In this document: positions 31,878-39,879 of the stretch, piece by piece
How the letters are laid out: every line of letters starts with the position of its first letter
How positions within the stretch are numbered: the first letter of the stretch is position 1
Assembly: GCF_003148475.1 (NCBI RefSeq)
Contig: NZ_QGGG01000004.1
Location: 1-64,000, forward strand
Source of the DNA: Pseudaminobacter salicylatoxidans
GTDB taxonomy: Bacteria > Pseudomonadota > Alphaproteobacteria > Rhizobiales > Rhizobiaceae
DNA length: 64,000 bases
Direction: 5' to 3'
Translations under genes and position numbers: made by a program
Notes under the pieces: generated by a model
Databases searched by the model: none
Seen by the model: the letters and a program-made list of their open reading frames with translations, nothing else
Told to the model about the DNA's origin: nothing

Positions 31878-32627
31878 TCAGGCGCGCCGCTTTTCCACCA
31901 TGACCATGTAGTTCACGTCCATGTCGCTGGAGCGCTGCCAGCGGTCGGCAAGCGGATTGTAGATCACGCCGGTGCGGTCGATGATGCTCATATCCGCATT
32001 GGCGAGCAGCTGTTCCAGTTCGTCGGGCCGAATGAACTTGCTGTATTGATGCGTGCCGCGCGGCAGCCAGCCCAGAATATATTCCGCCCCGACGATCGCC
32101 AGGCCAAGCGCCTTCAGCGTGCGGTTCAGCGTGGCCACGAACATGATGCCGTCCGGCTTCACCAGGTCGCTGCACTTGGAAATATAGAGCTGCGGGTCCG
32201 AAACGTGCTCGATCACCTCCATATTGAGCACGACGTCGAACTTTTCGCCGGCATCTGCCAGCGCCTCTGCCGTGGTGGCGCGGTAATCGATGCTCACGGC
32301 GCTGTCGGCGGCGTGGATTTTCGCCACCTCGATATTGGTCTCGGAGGCGTCCGCGCCGACGACCTCGGCGCCCAGCCGCGCCATCGGCTCGCACAGCAGA
32401 CCGCCGCCGCAGCCGATGTCGAGGATGCGCAGCCCCTCGAAAGGACGGGCCTGATGCGCATCGCGGCCGAAACGCGCTGCCACCTGGTCGCGCACATAGG
32501 CGAGGCGCACGGGATTGAACTTGTGCAGCGGGCGGAATTTTCCATTCGGGTTCCACCATTCGGCGGCGAGGGCCGAAAAGCGTTCCACCTCTGCGGTGTC
32601 GATCGTCGATCGTGTGGCTTCGGGCAT
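31878..32627 (-). CDS. ubiG: Bifunctional 2-polyprenyl-6-hydroxyphenol methylase / 3-demethylubiquinol 3-O-methyltransferase
   Basis: 249 residues, normal length. The SAM-binding motif is [20 protein letters not shown] at about 66-86 and the acidic motif II GADAS follows. The N-terminal [19 protein letters not shown] and [18 protein letters not shown] are characteristic of UbiG. It catalyses both O-methylations of ubiquinone synthesis at the membrane surface. AAGGAG lies just before the ATG at 32627; the frame continues 17 codons upstream without support. In relatives it is, from memory, divergent from lysC; here lysC lies at 15.1 kb. Confidence 0.96.
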   Translation of the reverse strand: MPEATRSTIDTAEVERFSALAAEWWNPNGKFRPLHKFNPVRLAYVRDQVAARFGRDAHQARPFEGLRILDIGCGGGLLCEPMARLGAEVVGADASETNIEVAKIHAADSAVSIDYRATTAEALADAGEKFDVVLNMEVIEHVSDPQLYISKCSDLVKPDGIMFVATLNRTLKALGLAIVGAEYILGWLPRGTHQYSKFIRPDELEQLLANADMSIIDRTGVIYNPLADRWQRSSDMDVNYMVMVEKRRA

Positions 32628-32740
32628 GGCTCGTCTCCTTCGTCGCAAGGAAGTCGGCGGTGAGACGCCGAATGTCAAGGCAGCATTTCATTCGAAAGGC
32701 CGTAGCCCTTCATGGCGCCTCACCTTGCGTCAGGCTCCCA

Positions 32741-32757
32741 ACTGTTTCTTAAACAGT
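32741..32757. promoter_or_regulatory. Inverted repeat upstream of the flippase gene
   Basis: Perfect 7-bp arms ACTGTTT and AAACAGT around CTT, lying 40 bp before the GTG start of the flippase gene and 114 bp from ubiG. It could be an operator or a small leader hairpin. Confidence 0.35.
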
Positions 32758-32797
32758 GCGCGGTATGGCTCACAAGTTACAAAAGACGGAGTGAGAC

Positions 32798-34207
32798 GTG
32801 CGCTTTTCCGTGACAAGGACGGCCGAGCGTTTCCTGCCTGCACCGCTGGCGCTACGGATGCGGCCATTGCTGGGCAGGATAGATGCCGCGCTGTTTGCGT
32901 CCGACGAGCGGGGCGAGGCAGGGCGCATGTCGCTCATTGCCTTTTCCATCCGTATCGTCAGTGCGGTCATCGCCTTCGTCAGCCAGGTCCTGCTGGCGCG
33001 CTGGATGGGCGGCTTCGAATACGGCATCTTCGTTTTGGTCTGGGTCACGATGATCATCGTGGGCAACCTGGCCTGTCTGGGCGCACACACCTCCATCATC
33101 CGCTTCATCCAGGAATATCGCGAAAAGCACATGCTTGCCGAACTGCGCGGCGTGCTGTTTGCCGGGCGCCTGTTCTCGCTGGTGGCCGCAACGCTGATGG
33201 CCGGCCTCGGGGCTCTCGTCATCTGGCTGTTTTCCGACAGGATCGAGAACTACTACGTGATCCCCTTCCTGCTCGGCGTCCTGTGCATGCCCATGATTGC
33301 GCTGTCCGACCTGTTGCAAGGCGTGTCGCGCGCCTATTCCTGGGCGATCTCGGCACTTTCACCGACCTATCTCACGCGGCCTGTCCTGATCCTGGCGTTC
33401 ATGGCCGGCGCACTGCTGGCAGGATTTCCGCCGACCGCGGTGACCGCCATACTGGCTGCGATAGCGGCAACCTATGTCACCACCGTCCTGCAACTGGTCA
33501 GCGTCAGTGCCCGCGTCGACGCGAAGCTGCCGGCGGGACCTCGCCGCATGCTCTTGAAGAACTGGTTTGCGGTTTCGGCGCCGATCTTCCTGGTCGAAAG
33601 CTTCTTCTTCATTCTCACCAATGCCGATGTGCTGATGATCGGCGCCTATATGGACCCGCGCGACGTCGGCATCTATTTCGCGACCGTCAAGACGCTGGCG
33701 CTGGTGCATTTCGTCTATTTCGCGGTCAAGGCGGGCGTCGCGCAGCGCTACGCGCAATTCACCCACGGCGATCCCGAGCGGCTGGCGGTTTTCGCCCGAG
33801 AAACTGTTTCCTGGACATTCTGGCCCTCGGTCGCGATGGCTCTGGTCGTGCTGGCGCTGGGCAAGCCGATGCTGATGCTGTTCGGTCCCGACTTCCCTGA
33901 AGGCTATCCCCTGCTCTTCGTGCTCACCCTCGGCGTCGTCGCGCGGGCGGCGGTCGGCCCCTGCGAAAGCCTGCTGACCATGAGCGGCAACCAGAATATC
34001 TGCGCGCTGGTCTATGCGCTGACCCTGGCGATCAATATCGGCCTGAACATACTGCTCATTCCGCAATTCGGCCTGTGGGGCGCGGCCATCGCCACGGCGG
34101 CGGCGATGATGTTCGAGGCCAGCGCACTCTCCTACACAGTCTGGCGGCGGCTCGGCATCGTCATGGCCATATTCATCCCCGGCAGGCCTGCGGAGGAGGC
34201 CGGCTGA
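32798..34207 (+). CDS. Lipopolysaccharide/polysaccharide biosynthesis flippase (MATE/Wzx-like)
   Basis: 469 residues, about 12-14 membrane helices starting near residue 47 (SLIAFSIRIVSAVIAFVSQV). The overall pattern (LLARWMGGFEYGIFVLVW, DVLMIGAYMDPRDVGIYF) is that of Polysacc_synt/Wzx-type lipid-linked oligosaccharide flippases. It probably moves a surface glycan intermediate across the inner membrane, but no glycosyltransferases are nearby. GTG start with GGAGTGA upstream. Its TGA overlaps the ATG of the next gene by one base, so the two are translationally coupled and likely work together. Confidence 0.85.
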   Translation: MRFSVTRTAERFLPAPLALRMRPLLGRIDAALFASDERGEAGRMSLIAFSIRIVSAVIAFVSQVLLARWMGGFEYGIFVLVWVTMIIVGNLACLGAHTSIIRFIQEYREKHMLAELRGVLFAGRLFSLVAATLMAGLGALVIWLFSDRIENYYVIPFLLGVLCMPMIALSDLLQGVSRAYSWAISALSPTYLTRPVLILAFMAGALLAGFPPTAVTAILAAIAATYVTTVLQLVSVSARVDAKLPAGPRRMLLKNWFAVSAPIFLVESFFFILTNADVLMIGAYMDPRDVGIYFATVKTLALVHFVYFAVKAGVAQRYAQFTHGDPERLAVFARETVSWTFWPSVAMALVVLALGKPMLMLFGPDFPEGYPLLFVLTLGVVARAAVGPCESLLTMSGNQNICALVYALTLAINIGLNILLIPQFGLWGAAIATAAAMMFEASALSYTVWRRLGIVMAIFIPGRPAEEAG

Positions 34208-35487
34208 TGGCCACGCCCCTTCTGGAAGAAACGAGCGGCGGTCCCGCAGGCACCCTGCTTTCAGGCCTTGCCGACATGCGCGACGGCGCGACCGACCCCG
34301 CCCATGTCGAGCTCATCGCCAGCGAACGCAGGCCGCGGCGGCTGGCGATCTATTCGGCTTCCGCAGGGTTCGACCTGATCGAGGAACTGGACCATCTGTG
34401 CACCCGCGCGGTGGAACCCAATATATTCTTCAACCCGCGTTTCCTCGCTCCCGCGATGCCCCGGCTGGAGGATCGCGAGGTACGGCTGGCGGTGATGCGC
34501 GACGGCGACGGGCATCGCAGCCGGTTGCGCCTCCTGCTGCCCTATTCGGTCGAGCGCCCCAACATACCACTCGGCGTGCCCATCTTGCGCGGCTGGGCAA
34601 ATCCATTCGGGCCGCTCGGAACACCGCTGATCGACCGCGACGATCCCGAAGGCGTAATCGACGATTTCCTCGCCATTCTGGCCCGGCCGCACCTGAAGCT
34701 GCCAAAGGTCTTCGTCCTGCCCGACATGATGCTCGACGGCACGGCTGCGGCAATTCTGCACCGGGTGGCCGAAACGCGCGGTCTTCCGGTCGCCGTCACC
34801 AACACCGTTGAGCGGCCCTTTCTGCAAAGCGATCTGGAAGGAGACGACTATCTCAGGGCTTCGCTGCACAACCGTCACTATCGCGAGTTCCGCCGCCTGA
34901 AACGCCGTCTGGCCGAACAGGGGCCGGTCGAGCATATCGTCGCGCGTGGCCCGGACGAGATCCGTCAGGCCACCGAAATCTTCCTCACCCTCGAGGCCTC
35001 CGGCTGGAAGGGACACCGCCGCACCGCCATGGCCGTCGATCGCTTCCGCGCCGCCTTCGCGCGCGAAGCCATGCACCGCCTGGCCGAACGTGATCTCTGC
35101 CGCGTCCATTCGCTGACGCTCGGTGGCGAAACCATTGCAAGCCTCATCGTCTTCATCGAGGCGGGCGTGGCCTACACCTGGAAAACCGCTTACGACGAAC
35201 GCTACGCGGCCTATTCCCCCGGCACGCTGCTGATGATCGAGGTGACGAAGCAGCACCTGGAAGACCCGAACGTCATGCTCACCGACTCCTGCGCCGTGCC
35301 CGACCATCCGATGGTGAGCCGGATGTGGACGGAGCGGCGGCGCATCGGCACGATCCTCATCGGCCTCACGCCCGATGCCGACCGGCCCACGCGACAGGCG
35401 GCCTCGCAGCTTCACCTCTATCGCGAGACCCGCAACATGGCGCGGCTCCTGCGCAACCGCGTGCGCGACCTTCTCAAGCGCTGCTGA
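34207..35487 (+). CDS. GNAT-type acyltransferase (CelD/BcsL-like)
   Basis: 426 residues. The C-terminal half is a GNAT_6/CelD-type acyltransferase: HNRHYREFRRLKRRLAEQGP, a long helical segment, then GGETIASLIVFIEAGVAYTW and TAYDERYAAYSPGTLLMIE, where the acyl donor would bind. Such proteins often modify surface polysaccharide or cellulose. The N-terminal half has a related but weaker GNAT-like fold. It is coupled to the flippase gene by a one-base overlap, which suggests that it acylates the glycan the flippase exports. That link is inference. The gene is convergent with the acyl-CoA synthetase gene 12 bp away. Confidence 0.82.
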   Translation: MATPLLEETSGGPAGTLLSGLADMRDGATDPAHVELIASERRPRRLAIYSASAGFDLIEELDHLCTRAVEPNIFFNPRFLAPAMPRLEDREVRLAVMRDGDGHRSRLRLLLPYSVERPNIPLGVPILRGWANPFGPLGTPLIDRDDPEGVIDDFLAILARPHLKLPKVFVLPDMMLDGTAAAILHRVAETRGLPVAVTNTVERPFLQSDLEGDDYLRASLHNRHYREFRRLKRRLAEQGPVEHIVARGPDEIRQATEIFLTLEASGWKGHRRTAMAVDRFRAAFAREAMHRLAERDLCRVHSLTLGGETIASLIVFIEAGVAYTWKTAYDERYAAYSPGTLLMIEVTKQHLEDPNVMLTDSCAVPDHPMVSRMWTERRRIGTILIGLTPDADRPTRQAASQLHLYRETRNMARLLRNRVRDLLKRC

Positions 35488-35499
35488 CGGCTTCGCCAC

Positions 35500-37134
35500 T
35501 CACAGCCCGGCCTCGCGTCTGGCGCGATCCCTGAAAATGCGGCGGATCACCTTGCCGCTGGTGGTCAGCGGCATGGAATCGACGAATTCCACCTCACGCG
35601 GATATTCATGCGCCGAAAGCCGCTCGCGCACCCAAAGCCGGATTTCCTCCGCCAGTTCCGCGCTGCCGGCGAAGCCCTCCTTCAGCACCACATAGGCTTT
35701 CACGATCTCGGTGCGCAGGGCGTCGGGCTTGCCCACGGCTGCGGCCAGCGCCACTGCCGGATGGCCGGTCAGGCAGTCCTCGATCTCGCCGGGACCGATG
35801 CGGAAGCCAGCGGAGGTTATGACATCGTCATCGCGCCCGAAGAACTGCACATAGCCGTCTTCGTCCTCGATGCCCTGGTCGCCGGTGATCATCCAGTCGC
35901 CGATGAATTTTTTCGCGGTCGCTTCCGGGTTCTGCCAGTATTCGAGGAACATTACCGGATCGGGGCGTCGGATCGCGATCTGGCCCACCTCGCCCGCGGC
36001 GACGGGCCTGCCTGCACTGTCGATAATGGCGACCGCATGGCCGGGAACGGCCCTGCCTATGGTCCCTCCCCTGCTGACACCGAGCGCGGCACAGGACGAC
36101 AGCACGAAATTGCACTCGGTCTGGCCATAGAATTCATTGATGGTGAGCCCGAGTTCGGCCCGCGCCCAGTCGTAGGTCTCACGCCCGAGCGCCTCGCCGG
36201 CCGAGCCGACAGAGCGCAGGTCGAGGTCAAAGCGCTGCATGATGCCGGGTGCACCTTTCAGCATCCGAAGCGCCGTCGGCGGAATGAAGGCGTTGCGCAC
36301 CCGCATCCGCTCCATCAATGTAAGCGCCGCCTCGGCGTCGAATTTCTCAAAACGGCTCGCCACCACCGGAACGCCGAAATAGAGACACGGCAGCAGGGCA
36401 TTCAGCAGCCCGCCCGCCCAGGCCCAGTCGGCGGGCGTCCACATCAGGTCACCCGGCTGCGGCAGGGATTCGTAGGCCATGCGCACACCCGGCAAATGGC
36501 CAAGCAAAACCCGATGGCCATGCAGCGCGCCCTTGGGCGGCCCGGTCGTGCCGGAGGTGAAGATCATCAGGGCCGGGTCGTCGGGCGTGGTGTCCTCGGT
36601 GAGGAAGCGCGTCGGGTGCGCGGCAAGCAGCCGATGGAAATCCAGCGCCACGCCCTCTTCGCCGTCAATCGAGACGATGCTTTCGAGCGCCGCCAACCGC
36701 CCGGCGATCCGGGCGAGCTTCGCACAGCCTGCCGAACTGGTCACCACCAGCTTCACACCCGCCGTCTGCAACCGGTATTCGAGCGCCTCGGTTCCAAACA
36801 GCAGGGCAAGCGGCACGGCGATGGCGCCGAGCTTGTAGATGGCCAGATGCGCGACCACCGTTTCGAAGCATTGCGGCAAAAGCAGCGCGATCCGCTCGCC
36901 CCGGCGCACGCCCAGGCCGCGCAACGCGTTGGCGAATGCATTGGAACGGGCCGACAGCTCCCCAAAGCTCAGTCGCTCCACGTTTCCGTCCGGACCATAG
37001 TCGAAAAGCGCCGGACGATCCGGCTCGCGCGCAGCCCAATGGTCGGACACCGCAACGCCTATGTTGAACCGCTTTGGTAGCTGCCAGCGAAAATCGCCGT
37101 AGAGGCTTGCATAGTCGTCGCGCTCTTCGAGCAT
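35500..37134 (-). CDS. AMP-dependent acyl-CoA synthetase
   Basis: 544 residues. The ANL superfamily is certain: P-loop MIFTSGTTGPPKGALHGHR at about 190-209, NEFYGQTECNFVLSSCAAL, ITGDQGIEDEDGYVQFFGRDDD hinge (named in part) and the C-terminal catalytic lysine in TTSGKVIRRIF. The overall form is that of medium-chain or acetate-like acyl-CoA synthetases (AcsA/MACS type). The carboxylate substrate cannot be told. The ATG at 37134 gives the family N-terminus (DDYASLYGDFRWQLP). Its neighbours are a convergent GNAT-type acyltransferase gene and, upstream, the GN-repeat cluster; it may supply acyl-CoA to the former, but that is speculative. Confidence 0.9.
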   Translation of the reverse strand: MLEERDDYASLYGDFRWQLPKRFNIGVAVSDHWAAREPDRPALFDYGPDGNVERLSFGELSARSNAFANALRGLGVRRGERIALLLPQCFETVVAHLAIYKLGAIAVPLALLFGTEALEYRLQTAGVKLVVTSSAGCAKLARIAGRLAALESIVSIDGEEGVALDFHRLLAAHPTRFLTEDTTPDDPALMIFTSGTTGPPKGALHGHRVLLGHLPGVRMAYESLPQPGDLMWTPADWAWAGGLLNALLPCLYFGVPVVASRFEKFDAEAALTLMERMRVRNAFIPPTALRMLKGAPGIMQRFDLDLRSVGSAGEALGRETYDWARAELGLTINEFYGQTECNFVLSSCAALGVSRGGTIGRAVPGHAVAIIDSAGRPVAAGEVGQIAIRRPDPVMFLEYWQNPEATAKKFIGDWMITGDQGIEDEDGYVQFFGRDDDVITSAGFRIGPGEIEDCLTGHPAVALAAAVGKPDALRTEIVKAYVVLKEGFAGSAELAEEIRLWVRERLSAHEYPREVEFVDSMPLTTSGKVIRRIFRDRARREAGL

Positions 37135-37346
37135 AGATATCTGCGCCCTTGCTTGCCGCCGCCTCTGGTAACGACATGCGCAGATAACGATTCAGAAAGG
37201 ACAGCGTCAACCTCGCCGCCGCACTGGGGGCACGAGAAGTTCCGGCGCTCAGTCACGAAAGAAGGCCCGGAGCCAAAGTGCCTTCGGAACGAAGGTCTTC
37301 TTGGACATCCAGGCCTTCGCGCCGGCGCGGGGGACGGGCGCGGGCG

Positions 37347-37378
37347 GGAACAGGGCCGTTAGCGGCCAGCCCTGTTCC
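37347..37378 (-). terminator. Hairpin after the GN-repeat cluster
   Basis: Perfect 10-bp arms GGAACAGGGC and GCCCTGTTCC with a 12-base loop, starting 14 bases after the stop codon of the last GN-repeat gene. There is no T-run, so it may end or stabilise the transcript rather than act as a classical intrinsic terminator. Confidence 0.5.
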
Positions 37379-37392
37379 ATGGGGATAGACTG

Positions 37393-38133
37393 CTACTCTA
37401 TTCTGAAGCTGCAGCCGAAAGCGGGGGACAGATCGTTTCCGGTCGAGGCACATGCCGTGATGCCGCCGTTACCGCCGCGATCATGGAAGAGCGCGCCTTC
37501 CGGCACGACTGCACTGCCGCCGCCGCCATTGGTGCCGCCACCACCGTTGTTGCCGCCGCCGCCGTTGTTACCGCCGCCGCCGTTGTTGCCGCCACCGCCA
37601 TTGTTGCCGCCACCGCCCGGATTGTGGGGGTGATGATGATGATGGTGATGATGGTTGCCATTCCCGTTGTGGTTGCCGTTACCGGAGCCGATATTGCCGT
37701 TGCCGTTATTGTTTCCGTTGCCGGAACCTTTATTGGCGTTGCCGTTACCGTTGCCGTTACCGAAACCGATATTGCCGTTTCCGTTACTGTTGCCGTTGCC
37801 GGAACCCTTATTGGCGTTGCCGTTACCGTTTCCATTCCAGGAACCGATATTGCCGTTTCCATTCAGATTGCCGTTACCGGAACCCTTATTGCCGTTGCCG
37901 TTACCGTTTCCGTTCCAGGAACCGATATTGCCGTTCCCATTCAGATTGCCGTTGCCGGAGCCGATGTTGCCGTTCCCGTTGCCGTTACCGTTGTGGCTGC
38001 CGACATTTCCATTCCCGTTACCGTTGCCATTGCCGTTTCCGGCATAAACAGCGGAAGGAAGTGGCGAGGACAAGAGCAATGATGCCGCCAGAACCAGCGG
38101 CAAGCGCTGTATAGCAATCGGGATCTTGTACAT
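37393..38133 (-). CDS. Exported Asn/Gly-repeat protein C with poly-His and GGGGNN tail
   Basis: 246 residues, unrecognised family. Signal peptide about 1-31 (ending AVYA). Residues 35-151 are nine tandem copies of a 13-residue unit with the pattern NGNxNGNxNxGxx, in which the tenth residue largely alternates between Ile and Lys, giving a 26-residue super-repeat. Residues 161-168 are eight histidines, followed by P-H; residues 173-206 are GGGGNN-type repeats; the last 37 residues (VVPEGALFHDRGGNGGITAC and on) look like a small folded end with two cysteines (228 and 241). AAAGGAGG precedes the ATG at 38133. It is the third gene of a same-strand cluster. A surface fibre, adhesin-like solenoid or metal-binding matrix protein is possible; function is not known. 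Confidence 0.85.
   Translation of the reverse strand: MYKIPIAIQRLPLVLAASLLLSSPLPSAVYAGNGNGNGNGNGNVGSHNGNGNGNGNIGSGNGNLNGNGNIGSWNGNGNGNGNKGSGNGNLNGNGNIGSWNGNGNGNANKGSGNGNSNGNGNIGFGNGNGNGNANKGSGNGNNNGNGNIGSGNGNHNGNGNHHHHHHHHPHNPGGGGNNGGGGNNGGGGNNGGGGNNGGGGTNGGGGSAVVPEGALFHDRGGNGGITACASTGNDLSPAFGCSFRIE
37654..38037 (-). repeat. 39-bp tandem coding repeats in GN protein C
   Basis: Codons for the GN region repeat every 39 bp (13 residues), about nine and a half units. Codons vary between units (for example GGC or GGT glycine, AAC or AAT asparagine), so the array is not a recent perfect duplication. Confidence 0.85.
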
Positions 38134-38170
38134 TTTCGCCTCCTTTGACTTGCTTTGGCGAAACTTACGT

Positions 38171-38740
38171 TTACCTGTTGTGATTTCCGTTGTTATTTCC
38201 ATTGTAGTTCCCAATGTTGCCGTTGCCATTACGGGAACCACCATTGAAGTTGCCGTTGAAGTTGCCCCAGTTGCCGTTGCCGTTGCGATGGCCACTGTTG
38301 AGATTGCCGTTCAGGTTGCCCCAGTTACCGTTGCCGTTGCGCGAGCCGCTGTTGAGGTTGCCGTTGCCGAAGCCGACATTGCCGTTGCCGTCGCGCGAGC
38401 CGCTGTTGAGGTTGCCGTTGAAGGCACCGATATTGCGATTGCCGTCATGCGACCCGGAGTTGAGATTCCCGTTGTAGGAACCGATATTGTGGTTGCCGCT
38501 GCTCGACGACGAGTTGCCGTTGCCGTTCATGGCGCCGACATTGCCGGTACCGCCATTGAAGGCGCCGATATTGCCAGAGCCGGTATTGCCGAAGCCCCAG
38601 TTCTGGCCGTTCTGCGGGCCACCGACCTTGGCGGCCGCCGACATCATTGCATCTGCAATGTCACCTGCCCATGCCGGTGCGCCAAACGCTACGGACGCGA
38701 TGATCGCCACGCCGGCAAATGATGCTTTGATATAAGACAT
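38171..38740 (-). CDS. Exported Asn/Gly-repeat protein B (18-residue repeats)
   Basis: 189 residues, unrecognised family. Signal peptide about 1-25 (ending APAWA). A short non-repeat segment (26-81) includes four loose GN motifs and a run of five serines. Residues 82-189 are exactly six tandem 18-residue units of the form GNxNxGxxNGNLNSGSRN, running to the very C-terminus (…NGNNNGNHNR). Compared with the 13-residue unit of its neighbours, each unit carries five extra residues (SGSRN-like). Two units carry Trp, others Ile, Val or Phe at the equivalent hydrophobic site, as in a stacked solenoid. AAGGGA precedes the ATG. It lies between genes A and C on the same strand with gaps of 119 and 37 bp. 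Confidence 0.85.
   Translation of the reverse strand: MSYIKASFAGVAIIASVAFGAPAWAGDIADAMMSAAAKVGGPQNGQNWGFGNTGSGNIGAFNGGTGNVGAMNGNGNSSSSSGNHNIGSYNGNLNSGSHDGNRNIGAFNGNLNSGSRDGNGNVGFGNGNLNSGSRNGNGNWGNLNGNLNSGHRNGNGNWGNFNGNFNGGSRNGNGNIGNYNGNNNGNHNR
38174..38497 (-). repeat. 54-bp tandem coding repeats in GN protein B
   Basis: Six in-frame 54-bp units end immediately before the stop codon. The phrase encoding NGNLNSGS is nearly identical in the first four units. Confidence 0.85.
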
Positions 38741-38859
38741 GATACGATTCCCTTCCCCGCAGACAGCCGTGCCGCTGCGCCGACAAATGGTTTGACTGAA
38801 AAGCGATCGAGGTCGCCGCGACGCAAAACCATGGCGACGACCCCGATCCGCGGGCTGGA

Positions 38860-39426
38860 TCAGTTATGGTTACCGTTATTGTTACCGTTGAAGCTGCCCC
38901 AGCCGCCATTGCCGTTGTAGTTGCCGTTCAGATGGCCGTGGTTCCTGTTGCCATTCACGTTGCCGTTGAAGAAGCCGGCGTTGGCGTTGCCGTTGGCGTT
39001 GCCATTGCCCGAGCCGTGGTTCTTGTTGCCGTTCACGTTGCCGTTGAAGCCACCCCAGTTGGCATTGCCGTTGCCGTTGCCGTTGCCATAGCCCTTGTTC
39101 AGGTTACCGTTCAGGTTGCCGTTGGCGAAGCCGTGATTGCCGTTGCCGTTGCCGGTGCCGTTGCCGGAACCCCAGTTGCCGTTACCGTTGGCATTGCCAT
39201 TCAGGTCGCCATGGTTGCCGTTGCCGTTGCCCGAACCATTGCCGTTACCGAAATTGCCGTTGCCGTTCAGGTTGCCGTTGCCGTCGCCGTGATTGTAGTT
39301 GCCGTTATCATTGCCGTTGCCGTTGCCGACATTACCGTTGCCGTTGCCGTTGCCATTGCCGCTGCCGGCCATAGCAAGAGCGGTCATGCCGACCAGGGCG
39401 GTCATCGTGAGGAGGAGCTTTTTCAT
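38860..39426 (-). CDS. Exported Asn/Gly-repeat protein A (13-residue repeats)
   Basis: 188 residues, unrecognised family. A good signal peptide (MKKLLLTMTALVGMTALAMA, cleaved before GS) is followed directly by repeats: residues 24-179 are twelve 13-residue units NGNxNGNxNxGxx, and 180-188 is a partial unit NGNNNGNHN, the same ending as protein B. The variable site before the second Gly carries H, W, F, K, V or A, and aromatic residues recur at the unit end. It is the first gene of the cluster, its promoter presumably in the AT-rich intergenic region upstream, facing the two-component system. Possibly a secreted repeat protein with a beta-solenoid or amyloid-like structure; that is inference. 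Confidence 0.85.
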   Translation of the reverse strand: MKKLLLTMTALVGMTALAMAGSGNGNGNGNGNVGNGNGNDNGNYNHGDGNGNLNGNGNFGNGNGSGNGNGNHGDLNGNANGNGNWGSGNGTGNGNGNHGFANGNLNGNLNKGYGNGNGNGNANWGGFNGNVNGNKNHGSGNGNANGNANAGFFNGNVNGNRNHGHLNGNYNGNGGWGSFNGNNNGNHN

Positions 39427-39879
39427 GACAGTTTCCCTTCGTTGACGAGGCTTTATTGCTGGACCTCAAATGTTAAATTGCTCAACAAAGCTTCATACAA
39501 AAAGCTTCGCCCGCAACGTCACCATGTTTGCTTCTATGCAACTGAATAACAATTCGGGAGAAATACAGTTATCCATGAGGTAAAAGTCGGAATACCTCAC
39601 CGCAATTACCCACAAACGATGCGGGTTAAACCTGACAAGAAATATAGGGGAATTAGGCGTAGGAATTCGGGGTAGATGAGAATACAATTCCGAAATTCCT
39701 GAACGATAATTCAGGCGATCCAGAATTTGCCTTTTTTGGAGAGGAAGCTTCGGAAAAAGCGACGGGCACCAGGAGCAAAGAGCGGTCGGCGGGGATCGCG
39801 ATTTAACCACGATCTACCTCGGTTCTAACGGTCACTGCACCTGTGAATGCCTGCGGCTGGGACGCAGGAGAGGTAACTC
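39427..39879. promoter_or_regulatory. AT-rich intergenic region between the GN cluster and the sensor kinase gene
   Basis: 453 bp with no supported gene, clearly richer in A and T than its surroundings, especially 39460-39740. It should hold divergent promoters. Inverted repeats: TGAGGTA (39576-39582) with TACCTCA (39593-39599), 10 bases apart; CCTGAA (39698-39703) with TTCAGG (39710-39715); and an imperfect pair AGGAATTCGG (39661-39670) with CCGAAATTCCT (39690-39700). Any could be a binding site for the response regulator encoded at 41238, but no consensus was matched. Confidence 0.5.

Noticed and set aside
37059-37256. Minus-strand frame with a CPQCGG motif upstream of the acyl-CoA synthetase gene
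   Set aside because: It overlaps the synthetase start, has a GTG start without ribosome site and only one cysteine pair; probably chance.
37393-39426. Dense direct repeats that could suggest a CRISPR array
   Set aside because: The repeats keep a single reading frame with codon variation, have no unique spacers of constant length and lie inside genes with signal peptides.
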